NCBI RefSeq assembly: GCF_963576615.1
Contig: NC_088711.1
Coordinates: 63,707,248-63,771,247, forward strand
From: Watersipora subatra
Taxonomy: Eukaryota > Bryozoa > Gymnolaemata > Cheilostomatida > Watersiporidae
Direction of reading: 5' to 3'
Length of the DNA: 64,000 nt
In this document: positions 38,901 to 51,000 of the stretch, one piece after another
Layout of the letters: each line of letters begins with the position of its first letter
Numbering within the stretch: position 1 is the first letter of the stretch
Translations under genes and position numbers: made by a program
Notes under the pieces: model-generated
Database searches by the model: none
The model's input: the letters and a program-made list of their open reading frames with translations, nothing else
Told to the model about the DNA's origin: nothing

Positions 38901-40973
38901 CTATCACTCATCCGTTTGCGGTTTCATTTTTACTGTAACTCATAACGACTAATGCTGAAGTAAGAGCGCGAAATAGAGAGCATGCGAGCATCGTATCTCT
39001 TTCAGGCATTGAGAGAGAGATTTCAGCAAATAGCATATCTGCATTCTCAGTAGGCTATGTCGTCGTAATCAGTACACCAACTGCCAAATTTCAATTTTGA
39101 AAAAAATTGTTGTTGATATCGTGTGGCGAAAAAAGCCGAAAAACTTTCTTCTTTGTATAGCAAGGACAATAAAAACATTGTGTTCCATATTGTGAGGCAA
39201 AAAAATCTTATAATAAAAGCATCCTAACCCGAGGGCGCAAAGGTGAAAAAGATATACAGTATATGGTAAGAGCGACTGGCGTGATAAGAATGGCTTGGCC
39301 TTGTGGTTACACGCGCTTGTTAGTAGATTTGCGATTTCAATCCCATTACCAAGCAAATTTTTTATTGTTAGATTTCGATCGCTACACAAGACGTTGGATA
39401 CAGGTTAAACAAAAAGGCTTGTATGAGTAGCCTATATTAGATTGTGCTGCAGTTGAAGAACAATTAAATGATAATGAAACAATATGCAATATAAAGATAT
39501 GTACAACTGGAGAGAAAAAGTACTAATGTAAAAAAAACGCTACTGAAATTTCAAGTGTTGCTGTATGGCGCGAATACTAACGTTTTCACGAATATTAGAA
39601 TTGTTTGAAGATTGAACTGTAATCTACTGTTAATATAAAATTGTTTATTTAATGATAGTTGTGACAGAGAGAGGAATTAAATGACACTCTAGGGCGAACT
39701 GGGCAGAGGAAGCCTCTTGCTGGGCGAATGTTGGATGCGCCCTCACCGCGTCCGGTGCGTCAACGGCAAAAAGCCGCACTACTTGGAAAAAAGCGTGCAA
39801 TACAAAATCTAGCAAACAGCATCTCTGTACGAACACTTTTGACATGCGCACAACACAGTTCGTATCTACCATTGTTCGTGATACGAATGTTCGTAAGTAG
39901 AGAAGGGCCTGTATTTGATTCGTGTAGAAATATGATTTGGTTTCTCAGAGTTTGGTCAGTTACAATGTCATACTGCTACCCTTGTATGTATTCCAAACAC
40001 TTAATTGGCACAGCATTTCTTCTGGGCGTGGTAGACATAACCTAGTAGGCATACTCCACCACATGAAGAAAAAACAAACAAAATTGTGATTTCCTTCGAC
40101 TTCCTAAAGCAGGTTTGTTTTTTCAAAACGCTAACAAAAAGGGCGCTAATTCAAACTCTATCGCTCAGCCTGGCTGCTTAATAGGGCTAATAAGCGATTT
40201 GGTAATGGAAAGAAAAAATAAACTCTCTCTCTCTGCTCATTTGTACGTTCACCCTACTTAATGTTGCAACCAGACCTGCCAACCAAAGAGTGGGGCAATG
40301 CGTGAGATTTGGTTTTGGGGTAATTGATGTATCAATGATAGTATATATAAAATTGTTGAAATTGGGGCAAAAATCTCACGATTTTCTCACGCATTTTCAT
40401 ATTTTCTTTGGGGTGATTGCGTGAGTCTCACGCCCAATGCATGAGAGTTGGCAGGTATGATTGCAACGCCCATCTATAACTTAACCATCTTATACATATG
40501 GAGGGAGTTCTTCATATCATCGAAAACCTACTAGTGCTAAGGCACCTTAGATCATAACCTGGTAAGGACGAAAACGATAAAATACATAAGGCAATTATTA
40601 CACAATGTCCTATTCAGCATTTTAAATGTTTTAAATTACCGCCTACTGACATGCTTTTAAACGAATATGTTCATTCAGATGAATTTGTGGGAAAATATCG
40701 GGGAGACAAAAAATAACTATTGGCTATAGGAACGGAGATCTTCCGAGAGTTTATAATAACAGCTTTAACTGTTGTAGATACTTTGTTTAATTAGTATGAC
40801 AACAAATGAATGCTCAAAACATGATTTTTTCACTAGCATCCATAAAATTTAGGTTTTACTATGAAATTAGTCAAAAATATAACTGAACAAACACGTTGAA
40901 AATCAATACCTGGATTTTCTGCAAACTCAATATCAAAGAAGCATCGCACGTTTTTTCGATGTTCAATAGTCAT
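20922..40973 (-). CDS. PPIG: Cyclophilin G-type peptidyl-prolyl isomerase with RS domain, complete, 19 exons
   Basis: A nuclear cyclophilin linked to splicing and the RNA polymerase II C-terminal domain. Exons (minus): 40973-40910, 37018-36944, 36430-36323, 36043-35999, 33197-33110, 29397-29368, 29209-29070, 28971-28866, 28031-27882, 27665-27530, 26954-26813, 26522-26264, 25957-25904, 25768-25714, 23292-23160, 22975-22876, 22682-21876, 21714-21685, 20952-20922. Total 2553 nt, 850 aa (human 754); all phases fit. The isomerase domain (residues 7-180) has [15 protein letters not shown] at 66-80, SMAN at 112-115 and NGSQFF at 121-126. The position equivalent to cyclophilin A Trp121 is His (PHLNGKHVVFG), as in human PPIG. 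PPIG-specific blocks follow: [13 protein letters not shown] in exon 9, GRVIKGRG in exon 10 and TPPHWR at 327-332. Residues 563-830 are an Arg/Ser domain. The exon 7 donor (GTTTGT) is the weakest call. NKTR is a related alternative; the middle region favours PPIG. Confidence 0.95.
23655..24738. mobile_element. TA-flanked MITE (CCGTAAAACCTCTAA family), long copy, PPIG intron 14
   Basis: The left end CCTCAAAACCTCTAATTGAA follows TA at 23653-23654. The right end ATTAGAGGTTTTACGG precedes TA at 24739-24740. Subterminal blocks (GTGGCGCTCT, CTTTTCGGTGGAGCGACATT) match the copy at 47906-48543. TA flanks suggest a Tc1/mariner-type element. No transposase is visible, and the interior is AT-rich. Confidence 0.82.
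24798..25564. mobile_element. Non-autonomous hAT-type element, PPIG intron 14
   Basis: Ends are CAGGCCTTTATTC and, inverted, CAGGCCCGTATTC, followed by a GGGGCGGCT motif near each end. An 8-bp direct repeat ACTGCCCT flanks it at 24790-24797 and 25565-25572, diagnostic of hAT-like insertion. A second terminus-like motif (GGCGAGTTATCCGAGTTTGA, 25469-25490) inside hints at a remnant of another element. It lies 59 bp from the end of the TA-flanked MITE. Confidence 0.85.
26699..26768. repeat. 35-bp direct duplication
   Basis: Two identical copies starting GTTACACTAAACTAATCTCT in PPIG intron 11, ending about 45 bp before the end of exon 11 on the coding strand. Confidence 0.9.
28075..28565. repeat. 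Minisatellite, 30-bp unit, about 16 copies (PPIG intron 8)
   Basis: The unit begins TAGGTCATCTCTCCTCAATC and continues ACACCATATA. It ends about 45 bp before the acceptor of exon 9. The period is a multiple of three, so long spurious frames cross it. Confidence 0.93.
30290..32450 (+). pseudogene. Decayed gene of an uncharacterised repeated family (fossil) in PPIG intron 5
   Basis: On the strand opposite PPIG. The best-preserved open part is 30746-31417. From memory it resembles a large family of uncharacterised multi-copy proteins in cnidarian and mollusc genomes, whose members carry a conserved central region and a Cys-rich C-terminus. A Cys-rich stretch is visible near 32280-32370. The element is broken several times and is treated as a fossil. 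No terminal repeats were found, so its transposon class is unknown. Confidence 0.55.
33290..33530. repeat. 21-bp tandem repeat, about 8 regular plus some degenerate copies
   Basis: Units like AAATCAATACAACTGCGCAAT, with later units lengthened by TTTTCTAATGC-type inserts. It lies in PPIG intron 4, next to the MULE-like insertion. Confidence 0.9.
33547..35465. mobile_element. Mutator-like (MULE) foldback MITE, copy A, split by a Tigger insertion
   Basis: Ends TAGCCTGTCTTGACAAACTG and its inverse are flanked by the 9-bp direct repeat GCTGAGCTG at 33538-33546 and 35466-35474. Removing the Tigger-like insertion leaves about 672 bp, matching copy B at 46881-47540 (660 bp). Terminal inverted repeats are about 285 bp, so the element is mostly inverted repeat. 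Long inverted repeats plus a 9-bp target duplication point to the Mutator superfamily. No transposase is present. Confidence 0.88.
33997..35241 (-). mobile_element. Tigger/pogo-like DNA transposon remnant, 1245 bp, nested in the MULE MITE
   Basis: Starts CAGTCATACTTCGACTTACG and ends with the near-inverse …TATTACTG, with TA duplicated at 33995-33996 and 35242-35243. The uninterrupted copy B has a single TA at the same point. On the minus strand about 34822-34970 encodes a CENP-B/pogo N-terminal helix-turn-helix ([15 protein letters not shown] then [17 protein letters not shown]). The DDE catalytic part is absent, so this is an internally deleted, non-autonomous copy. Confidence 0.85.
37019..40270. 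other. PPIG intron 1, mostly unannotated
   Basis: AT-rich, with no recognised exon. It holds the dispersed repeat end at about 38224 and a degenerate tRNA-like stretch near 39292-39357 (possible SINE head). A GTTCGTGATACGAATGTTCG-type segment near 39865-39895 may be a Tigger-type terminus fragment. Confidence 0.45.
40271..40460. mobile_element. 190-bp MITE (ACCTGCCAAC ends)
   Basis: Left end CAGACCTGCCAAC, right end GTTGGCAGGTATGA, flanked by TTGCAAC at 40264-40270 and 40461-40467. The interior is full of CTCACGC/GCGTGAG inverted motifs. Elements with these ends are, from memory, widespread in marine invertebrates. The 7-8 bp duplication fits hAT-like transposition. It lies in PPIG intron 1, 450 bp from exon 1. 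Confidence 0.85.
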
Positions 40974-42676
40974 GGCTTGTTTGATGTAACTAGTTACAAC
41001 TCAATAGACGCTTGTCGAACATTAATTAATCTTCTCAACCGAGGAGTTTTTTGAATGGGGTAATTCTTTTTCACATTTTTAAAGTTATCGCTGCACACAG
41101 TGCGATGTGTAACAATCGTTCAACGTACCATGAAGTTTTACGTAGAAGGGGAAAGGTTTATGGATCACATGCTAATGTAGTGTCGCAGAAATAGTAACCC
41201 ACAACGATTCGTCCTTGTTAACACTAAACTGGGGTAAAGTCAATTAAGGAAGCAACTCCAAAAGTGAACGCAATTGGGTGCTGTAACTGCTGTTAGCTTC
41301 TAATTTAGGGATAATTTACATGTATATTCTAGCTTTCTAAAAGTACATTTGTCTCAGAAAAAACAACTCATCAAAGTTGGGCATTTCAACAGAAAAGCAT
41401 AGCTACAGAGTAATGCTGTTGCACAGAGATGTTAGCAAAACTGGATGTCAAGAGGTAGGAGAGCCTGAGTCACAAGGAATGTACAATGCTCATTTAATAA
41501 GCAAAACAACTGGTACACAAAATGTTTCTCCGGAAAATTATCAAGAAGATGCATTAAGGAGATGCAGTTGATGAGAAAATTGCAAGAGGCTACTAAAATA
41601 ATTTTTAAAAGAATCACTCAAAAAGATACCTATATTAACCATTATTAAAAAACTGCCAAAAGGCATGAGAGACAATCGCATGTACAGCGCTTTGCCAGCC
41701 TCTACCAAAGGCAACCAGAAGTAATAAAAGTTAGTCATCATTTCCAAGCAGTAAATTTCTATTACATACTCGAAACATATTTCTTCAGGTATCCACCCTA
41801 TAAAACATAAAGAATAAAGCCTGAGAACCTGAACATCTCATATACCAATAGAGACATTTACAAAAGAAAAGAGTTCTAATGGCTCTTTTTATTTTCTTAA
41901 AATATCATTGTTCTCTTCTGACACTAAAAACCTGTAAACGTATCAAATATATAGACTTTTTATCAAAATCAAACTAATAAAAATAACCTCCATTTGCAGG
42001 CTCGATGGAAATTGTGATAACACAACATCTGGTTACTTATGAAAAGATTAAAAAAGTATATCTGATTTTTTTCAGTAGTGAGGTATATGTATGTGTATTA
42101 TCGTGAGGAAATAGAATGCATAAAATGATGACAGCATTAGACTGTAACAAGTGGCAAGATAATGCAGCTGAATTGGAAGGAAATGTCTGTTGGTTATAAT
42201 ATTGGCATGTATGATAAAGGCATAGTAGTTATTGTAGGTTAATGATAAAGGAGTCTTGACTCAATAGCGGTGGATGTGCACTGTAGACATTTTATGTCAC
42301 TCATCTGATGAGAATTAAGTATCTGGTACCATGTGCAAGCTATTCATGCTTTATTCTTTCAGACTGGTAGATAAAATTTGTTCATTATTAACTTTATTAT
42401 CACCGGTCAATACTGTTCGGAGCAAATAAGACTGAAAGACAAAAAAACAAATAGTAAAGTAAATTATATATATTTTGCAAGAAAAAAACTATTCTTGCAT
42501 ATTTGCTGTTATATAATGTAAATTGGCAAGATGATGGCGTCTGGGATAAGGTGTTGTGGTTTTTTTGGGAAAGTAGTGAAGTAGTGGATGCTCAGACAGA
42601 TTAGAGATATGATTTGAGTATTTAAAACAGCAAATATTTAAAAAGACATATAGCTCCTCAGCATTAAGGGTAATTA
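40974..42676. other. Spacer upstream of PPIG
   Basis: Likely contains the PPIG promoter and 5' UTR. No conserved exon or repeat array recognised; AT-rich sequence only. Confidence 0.5.
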
Positions 42677-42884
42677 AACGTTGGTCATAGCTGTCTATAA
42701 CAGGTAGCAATCGTAGCAAGGTAGCACAACCCTATGGCGCCTTACAGTGCCTCGCGTTGCGTGTTCACAACTCGAGTTGTGCAACTCGAGTTGTGAACAC
42801 GCAACGCGAGGCACTGTAACGCGCCATAGGGTTGTGCTACCTTGCTACGATCGCTACCTGTTATAGACAGCTATGACCAACGTT
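42677..42884. repeat. 208-bp near-perfect palindrome
   Basis: Arms 42677-42779 and 42782-42884 (103 bp each) are inverted copies with about two mismatches around a 2-nt centre. The centre is two CAACTCGAGTTGT palindromes in tandem. Part of one arm recurs at about 42968-43047 (GAACGCGCAACGCGAGGCAC and GTAAGGCGCCATA). It lies between PPIG and TTC1. Confidence 0.93.
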
Positions 42885-45072
42885 GAAGTTATGAACAACA
42901 AGTTTTGAAATATTTGTTGAAGTTGTACACTAAATAAATTTTCTATGTGCATGTATATGGTTTGAAGTGAGGGTTGTACAACTTGAGTTGTACAACTCGA
43001 GTTGTGAACGCGCAACGCGAGGCACTGTAAGGCGCCATACAACCCTGAAGCATGATTTTTGAAATATTTCTCATTTTTTTATCAGGTTTCGATAAAAAGG
43101 GATACTTGGAGTGATGTAAGACTTGGAGTGATGTAAGACTTGGAGTGATGTAAGACAAATTGGACAATATACAATGTTAGTAAAAGATTGATAGGACTTG
43201 TTTTACACCTTTATGAGTTGAATTAGAGCATGAATTGATAGTTTAGCTTTTGTATAGGTAATAGTATAGGTATATATATATATGTATATAAGACATATAT
43301 ATATACATATATATATATGTCTTATACATATATATATATGTATATATATATATATGTATAGGTATATATAATTGTATAGGTAATGGTCTGTAATTTCTTC
43401 ACTCAGTGTGCAGGAGCATGGAAGGGTGAAGGTTGGTTTGAGATCGAGCTTAAGAGCGTCAACAGCTGTTCTTGCAAAGATGTAACTTTCATTGGCTATT
43501 TTTAACTTTTCGTGCACTAATATTGTTTTAGAATTTTTTAGCTGGATTTGTAAAAATAAATATGCACCCTTAACTGGTAAATGATGATATTGCTAATAGT
43601 TTACCACCATTACCAGTGTCTGAACCGATACTGATCAATTAGTTGGTACAACCTATTCAAAAGCAGACAAACTGAACATAGTCAAATTTAGAACAATATG
43701 AGAAAGTAAATTTAATACTGATGTACGTGTGGGTGCAGAAGCATTATGTAGAAAAAGATTATTCTAAAAACACACAATAATGTAATATATAATAAGCACA
43801 CAACAAGGCGACAGTTCTTATCTAAAACACAGCTCTCATTGGACGGGGTTTATCATTGAGATTGTCAGAGATTTTGACATTCACTCACATAAGGCATTTA
43901 TATAATTTTCTATTATGCTTTTTAATAACTGACAAGCTGCTAGACTGAACTGTTACAAGACATACCTTCTTTCCTTTTTCCATTTCCTAATGCTGTAGGC
44001 TTTTTCCAGTTTTTACTTGATATAGTTGTAATCCACTTGCATGTTCAACAACAAACCTTTGTCTGTTCAATGGCCAAGGGCTTGCAAATCTTGCCTCTTA
44101 ACATAATTAACTGGAGACCTGGTTTGTTTAAAAATATCTTGAAGCAAAATCCCTTTGATTGGTGGAGTCGTCTTTATTGATAACATGCTGGCGTTAGGCT
44201 ACACTGCTTGACTTTCTTTGAGCACCTCCATCAGCTCAGCTGCTGCATTTTTAATCATTAGCGAATTATTTAACTGATTGCTATTTTATTTTTGGCAGCA
44301 TTGTGAGAGTGAAATATATACATACTATATATGCTCAATGGTATAATTACTGAACATGGTGACTTACCTCATTCATGGTTTTACCCTCACTCCAAACCAT
44401 ATACATGTACATAGAAAATCTATTTAGTGTACAAGTGTACAAGTATTTCGTACAACTTCGTATAAGTGCTACTGAGAACAGTTCACTATAACAATTCATG
44501 TAAAACTCACAAGTTAAAATATTTAAATATAAAAGTTTAACAAATTTAGTTTCCATGTTTAGTATTCATCTACCATAAAGGATGAACCCAATAAATTGTG
44601 TCCAACAATCACTTTCCAGCTAGATAATTTAGGCTAATAATACATGCTGAGCCTTGTTACAGTAATATTATAAAAATATAATATATCTGTTATATGTAAC
44701 AGGGTTGATGAATCAGTTGAAGTATTATAACCTAGACAAGAATGCTTACCTGGTTTGTAAGACAGTTTATAAATAACAAATTCAAACAGTCAAAAACGAA
44801 AAGTAAAAATATAGTTCATTCAATATCATTCCTGTTGAATTTATTAAAAATTAAATCGTGCACAATGCGTCAATTGTAGCATAACTTGCCATAGGAATGA
44901 CCTTTATATAAGCAAAGTGCTACGGATTTGAAGAACTTACAGAATATAAAGTTTGATGTGCTAGCTAAAAGGAGCAACAGTGTTCTCATTAAAGCGTCTG
45001 CTGATGTTGTTGATGTTCAAATATAAATAACTATGAATAGTTCTATGGATAGATCTATAGATACAACAGACA
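42885..45072. other. Spacer between PPIG and TTC1
   Basis: Includes a 17-bp triplicate (ACTTGGAGTGATGTAAG, 43104-43154) and an AT-rich palindromic microsatellite at 43262-43376 (AGACATATATAT and its inverse). No gene recognised; the proximal end presumably carries the TTC1 3' UTR. Confidence 0.55.
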
Positions 45073-48000
45073 TCAAGAGTTGCTGAAGTTGACAGAGTAT
45101 CCTCCACTATCATTTTGTTGAAGTTTGAAGTTGTCCGTTGACAAGCCAAAGGGTCGCAGAACAAGGTTACCCAAGTCCTTCAGTTTGCCTGCGAGTATAG
45201 TTAGAGCAGTTACTGAATTGAGGGTAAGATAACTTCTCTTTTTACTAAAACTTCGTTCACTTCAAATATTGATTACTGAGGAAGAAACATGATTTCATGT
45301 GCTAGGTCATCACTATTACATGATACAAAGTGTACTCGATAAAGATAGAAAGATAGAGATACTAGGTAAGGTTATCTCATGAGTAAATGACCTTCCAATG
45401 TTTACTTATAAAATGCTTCAACTTGTATCTCAGACTAGACTTACCTGCGCAGAGGAATAGACCGTATAAATAAATAAGATATTCAGAACATATTCTGAAT
45501 TTCTGACAGAATATGCCGTCAATTAAACTCTGTCGAGTATGATTGCTGTGTAATCGATAGTTTGATCACCATGATAAGTATGTTGATAACAGCATACCCA
45601 TCCTGGTGTATTCATCCCAGTAGCAACTCGCATCTCAGACTAGACTTTGATTGGTAATGGGCATATAAAAAGTAAAACGGAAAACACTGACTTACCTAAC
45701 ATCTCTGATTTTAACTTTTCATTTCTCTCTTCAATCTGCTTGGGAAGTCTCTAAAACACCAATAACATTTCAGCTGCAAACACTTATTCACTTCTCACAT
45801 AAATTCATGCGTAAAGGTAATAACTGTGAATGGCATATACAGCACACCGAGCAATAGTATTAGAAGAAACAAGGTCAGAGGTGAGAAGGTCAACTGATGC
45901 CAAGCGCACTGATGGTGGAATAATAGACTATTTAGGCCAAACGTGAAGTGGTTAATAGACTATCTATCAAAAAGGTAACAAGGTCAAAGGTTATGAAGAA
46001 GAATACACAGATATCCTAATACATATCTGACAAGCAGGCAATATATGGCCAAACGATGACATCATAGACAGAGAGTGATACCTGACATGCTGAGAGTGAT
46101 ACCTGACATGCTGAGAGTGATACCTGACATGCTGAGAGTGATACCTGACATGCTGAGAGTGATACCTGACATGCTGAGAGTGATACCTGACATGCAGAGA
46201 GTGATACCTGACATACAGAGAGTGATACCTGACATGCAGAGAGTGATACCTGACATCCTGAGAGTGATACCTGACATGCTGAGAGTGATACCTGACATGC
46301 AGAGAGTGATACCTGACATGCTGAGAGTGATACCTGACACGCAGAGAGTGATACCTGACACGCAGAGAGTGATACCTGACACGCAGAGAGTGATACCTGA
46401 CACGCAGAGAGTGATACCTGACATGCAGAGAGTGATACCTGACATGCTGAGAGTGATACCTGACACCCAAAGAGTGATACCTGACATGCTGCGAGTAATA
46501 CCTGACATGCTGAGAGTGATACCTGACATGCAGAGAGTGATACCTGACATGCAGAGAGTGATACCTGACATGCTGAGTGTGATACCTGACATGCTGAGTG
46601 TGATACCTGACATGCTGAGAGTGATACCTAACATGCAGAGAGTGACACCTGACATGCTGAGAATGATACCTGACATGCAGAGAGTGATACCTGACATGCT
46701 GAGAATGATACCTGACATACTGAGAATGATACCTGACATGCAGAGAGTGATACCTGACATGCTGAGAATGACACCTGACATGCAGAGAGTGATACCTGAC
46801 ATGCTGAGAGTGATACCTGACACCCAAAGAGTGATACCTGACATGCAGAGAGTGATACCTGACATTCATAGAGTGATACCTAGCCTGTCTTGACAAACTG
46901 TAGTTTTTGCGGAGTTGTTCCCCCGTCGAGCGGGCGTGCAACACAACAGCTTGTCACAAGACGTGCTGCACCTGATGCATCAGCTGCACTTATAGGGAGT
47001 TGTTCTCTTCCGTCTTTGTGGCTTGGTTGCGATGTTAGGTCGGTTGCTCCATTGGTATTCATAACGAATTTCGCGCAAAAATTTAAGTAGAAAAAATAAG
47101 ATTACAACGTTTAACCAGCGACCAGTCTCTGCGGTAAACTTTAGTAGAACTTGAGAACTTAGGCAACAACAGTGACTAAACATGTCGTTATTTGTGCGCT
47201 CAGTCAGTTTTATTTCTTTTTTGTATCAGTCAGTTTTATTTGTTCTTATAGATTTTATTTTATTTTTAAATTCTACTAACGTTTACAACAGAGACCGGTC
47301 TTTGGTTAAACGTTGTAATCTTATTTTTTTCTACATAATTTTTTGCGTGAAATCCGTTATGATTACCAATGGAGCGACCGCCATAACATCGCAGCCAAGC
47401 CGCATAGACGGAAGAGAACAAATCCCTTTCAGTGCAGCTGATGCATCAGGTGCAGTACGTCTTGTGACAAGCTGTTGTGTTGCTCACCCGCTCGACGGGG
47501 GGACAACTCCGCAAAAACAACAGTTTGTCAAAACAGGCTAAGTGATACCTGACATGCAGAAAGTGATACCTGACATGCTGAGAGTGCTTCTAAAGATTTG
47601 CTGTCGAGTTCCAGTAGTGACTTATAGTCTACCAGCGCCTCATCAAGTTTCTCTGATTTCTCATAAGCCTGAGCTCTCCGCAACAGTGGCTTGGGATAAT
47701 GGGGGTGGAGCGCTAGAGAGTCTGTACAATCTTTAATCACGAGGTCGGTCTTTTCCTAGAAATTAATTATTAAAAAATGCAAATCTACTACGATTATATT
47801 AGGAATGTATTAGAAATATATTATATAAAGCATAATATATGTAGTATATTAATATATGCTATATTTTGACTAGTCAGCACTAGGCACAACTGACTATTCG
47901 TAATACCGTAAAACCTCTAAGTGAATGCCATGGTACTCTATTTTTCAACCCTTCCTCTTTAGTGGCAGTAAATTGGAAGTGGCGTTCAAATAGAGGCTGA

Positions 48001-51000
48001 AGTTGTATTTTTAAAACGGCTCGTCGGAATTTTGGGAACATAAACTTAGCCCATTCACGAGTGAAGCTAATGTGGCCTATATTTTGCCCTCTTTTGCCGG
48101 TGGACCGATATTAGACTTTTTAGAAGCAATAAATCTGCTAACTTACCTCTAACTTTTCAAAGATCTCTAAATAAAATATGCATTGGGAAGCTGAGAAATA
48201 TCTCTATCAGTTGTTATCTATTGCTTACAATTAAACTGCAATGATATTATAGCCTGTGGCCCTGTGCCTTGCTTTGCAATTTGTTAAAGCTTTCTATTTT
48301 TTCATTCTAAATTTGAAGGCATATTTTTATTTTATATCTATATATTTATGATGTTGTGGACACTTTTCTACTGCTCAATTGATATTATAGGTTCGTAAAG
48401 ATCAAAGAATGTTAAAGTGGTGGTGAAATGGAGGTGGCGTTCAATTAGAAAGTGGCGCTCTATCTTTCAACCGTTCTCTCAGGGTGGCGGTCGAAAAAAA
48501 GTGGCGTTCAAATAGAGGTGGCGTCCAATTAGAGGTTTTACGATATATAGTATTGCTAGTATCCCAACAAAGCATAACCCAAAAAATATATACAGCTTGG
48601 TCTAAAAAAGCATTGCATTTCTCACAAGTTATAATACAATATATTGCAATTTGTTGTGACTAATATATCATATTAATCACAAAGCAAGTAATATGCCAAA
48701 CTCAAATTTGAACAATAATACAACTACATGTATCAGACCACATGTATGCAGATTTATTAAAAAATTATTAATTATAACAAAGTTGTCTGTTTTGATGAAA
48801 TTTTTGCTAATGTGTAAATTTGAACACTGTCGGGCATTATTTCTTTCTATTATTAGCTATTAGAAAGGCGAAAAAATCCCAGCACAAATATTGACGACAA
48901 TGTAAGACTCATATACATATGAATAGACACACGTACCAGATACATATGAATAGACCCACATACCAAATACATATGAATAGACACACGTACCAAATACATA
49001 TGAATAGACACACATACCAAATACATATGAATAGACACACGTACCAAATACATATGAATAGACACACATACCAAATACATATGAATAGACACACGTACCA
49101 AATACATATGAATAGACACACGTACCAAATACATATGAATAGACACACATACCAAATACATATAAATAGATACACATACCAAATACATATGAATAGACAC
49201 ACGTACCAAATACATATGAATAGACACACATACCAAATACATATGAATCGACACATGTACTAAATATATATATGAATAGACACACGTACCAAATACATAT
49301 GAATAGACACACATACCAAATGCATATAAATAGACACACGTACCAAATACATATGAATAGACACACATACCAAATACATATGAATAGACACACGTACCAG
49401 ATGCATATGAGCAGCGGCTCGATTAGAATGCATGATGGCCCTGTCCTTAGCGAAGCACAAAGGGCATATGGAGAGGGCTTCTGTATAAGAGGACACAGCC
49501 TCAACATAGAGCTGCTGCCTGAACTGGTCATTACCGGCATCCTTCAGCACCTGAGCATTATTCCGCAACTCCTAAAAAACACAAAGAGCTTGCCAGTTTG
49601 CTCAAATGCACTAAAACCTTTTTTCTATCCGTCAATACCTTAAAGAGAATTCAGTCTTTTAGAAATGATGCATTCTCTCCAAATTATGATATACACACAG
49701 AACAAGTATAATTTGAATTAAACTTGGTACAGAGGGGGAGTCAAGTTCTGACATGATAACAACCGCTGGCCATTCATGCTGTCGATAAGCAAGATCACGA
49801 GAGTGCATCTGACAAGTTTCAATATGTTTATTGATATACATGTACCGCAGAGATGTTACTAACATTATAAGGTATAGCACAGAGAACAAACCATATTAAC
49901 TGCATAAATAGTGTTAATGTTTCTTGGACATTCTAGTTGCTGTGCGTGCGATTCTTTTATTGACCAACATAGTTTTTAACCCCCCTTAACAGCAAAAGCT
50001 GTAATTTATTGACAGAACACTCTCAGATGCACTGACTGCTTTTCAATAGACAAAGACCTGAATTTCTGACAGAATATGCCGTCAATTAAGCTCAGTGGAG
50101 TATGATTGCAATGTGTAACCAATAGTTTGATCACCATGATGGATATGTTGATACACATACAACTACAGATCTACCTTTACTTATGATCACTTTACCATGT
50201 GAGCTATACAACATACGATGTGAAATTCTAGCATATATTGGATTTTATACTGAAGCAATTTTCAATATACAACATCCAAAGTTTCTGGAAACATTATTGC
50301 TTCACTTTAAAAATGAAAGTGAAAATTAAGAGCAAAATGTAAAAGGTATGAAAATAAATAAACTAAGCTAGTTGACCTTGACCTTAAGATATGTAGCGTT
50401 ATCTCTATTACTAGCTCTACCTGAAAACCTATGCATCGTCAAGCCATCTTTTGATTTCCATGACACAGTATGATTTTATTGAAACTGATATTAATAACTT
50501 AGTTTTTTACACATAACATTGTTTTTTTACATTAGATTTGTTCACATAGTTATATAGACTGCATTCGCTTGAAGACTATGGTAATTACTTTTAATATTTA
50601 TGAAAGAGATACTGAAGTCTTTGGATTAAGGATCAAGTTAAATTTAACATACAAATAACACGAAAAGAATGGACATCAGTTTTACAAGTTTGATTGTGAT
50701 AGATTCAAGCAACAAGTTTTACTATCTAATACATTGTTAACTGCTGCGTGTATAACTACTAATACATTGTTAACTGCTGCATGTATAACAATAACATTGT
50801 TAACTGCTGCATGTATAACTACTAATACATTGTTAACTGCTGCATGTATAATTACTAATACATTGTTAACTGCTGCATGTATAACTACTAATACATTGTT
50901 AACTGCTGCATGTATAACAATTGTTAACTGCTGCATGTATAACAATAACATTGTTAACTGCTGCATGTATAACTACTAAACATCACTCTCTTCTACAGTC

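Noticed and set aside
39292-39357. Possible tRNA gene (GCTTGGCCTTGTGGTTACAC … ATTTCAATCC)
   Set aside because: The B box is off consensus and no cloverleaf could be drawn convincingly; probably a decayed SINE head.
46075-46944. Long open frames on both strands (up to 317 codons)
   Set aside because: They exist because the 21-bp repeat lacks stops in several frames; the sequence is intron 3 of TTC1.
48853-49643. Open frames of 100-226 codons with Cys/Tyr/Ile-rich repeats
   Set aside because: Artefacts of the 27-bp array; only 49398-49571 is real coding sequence.
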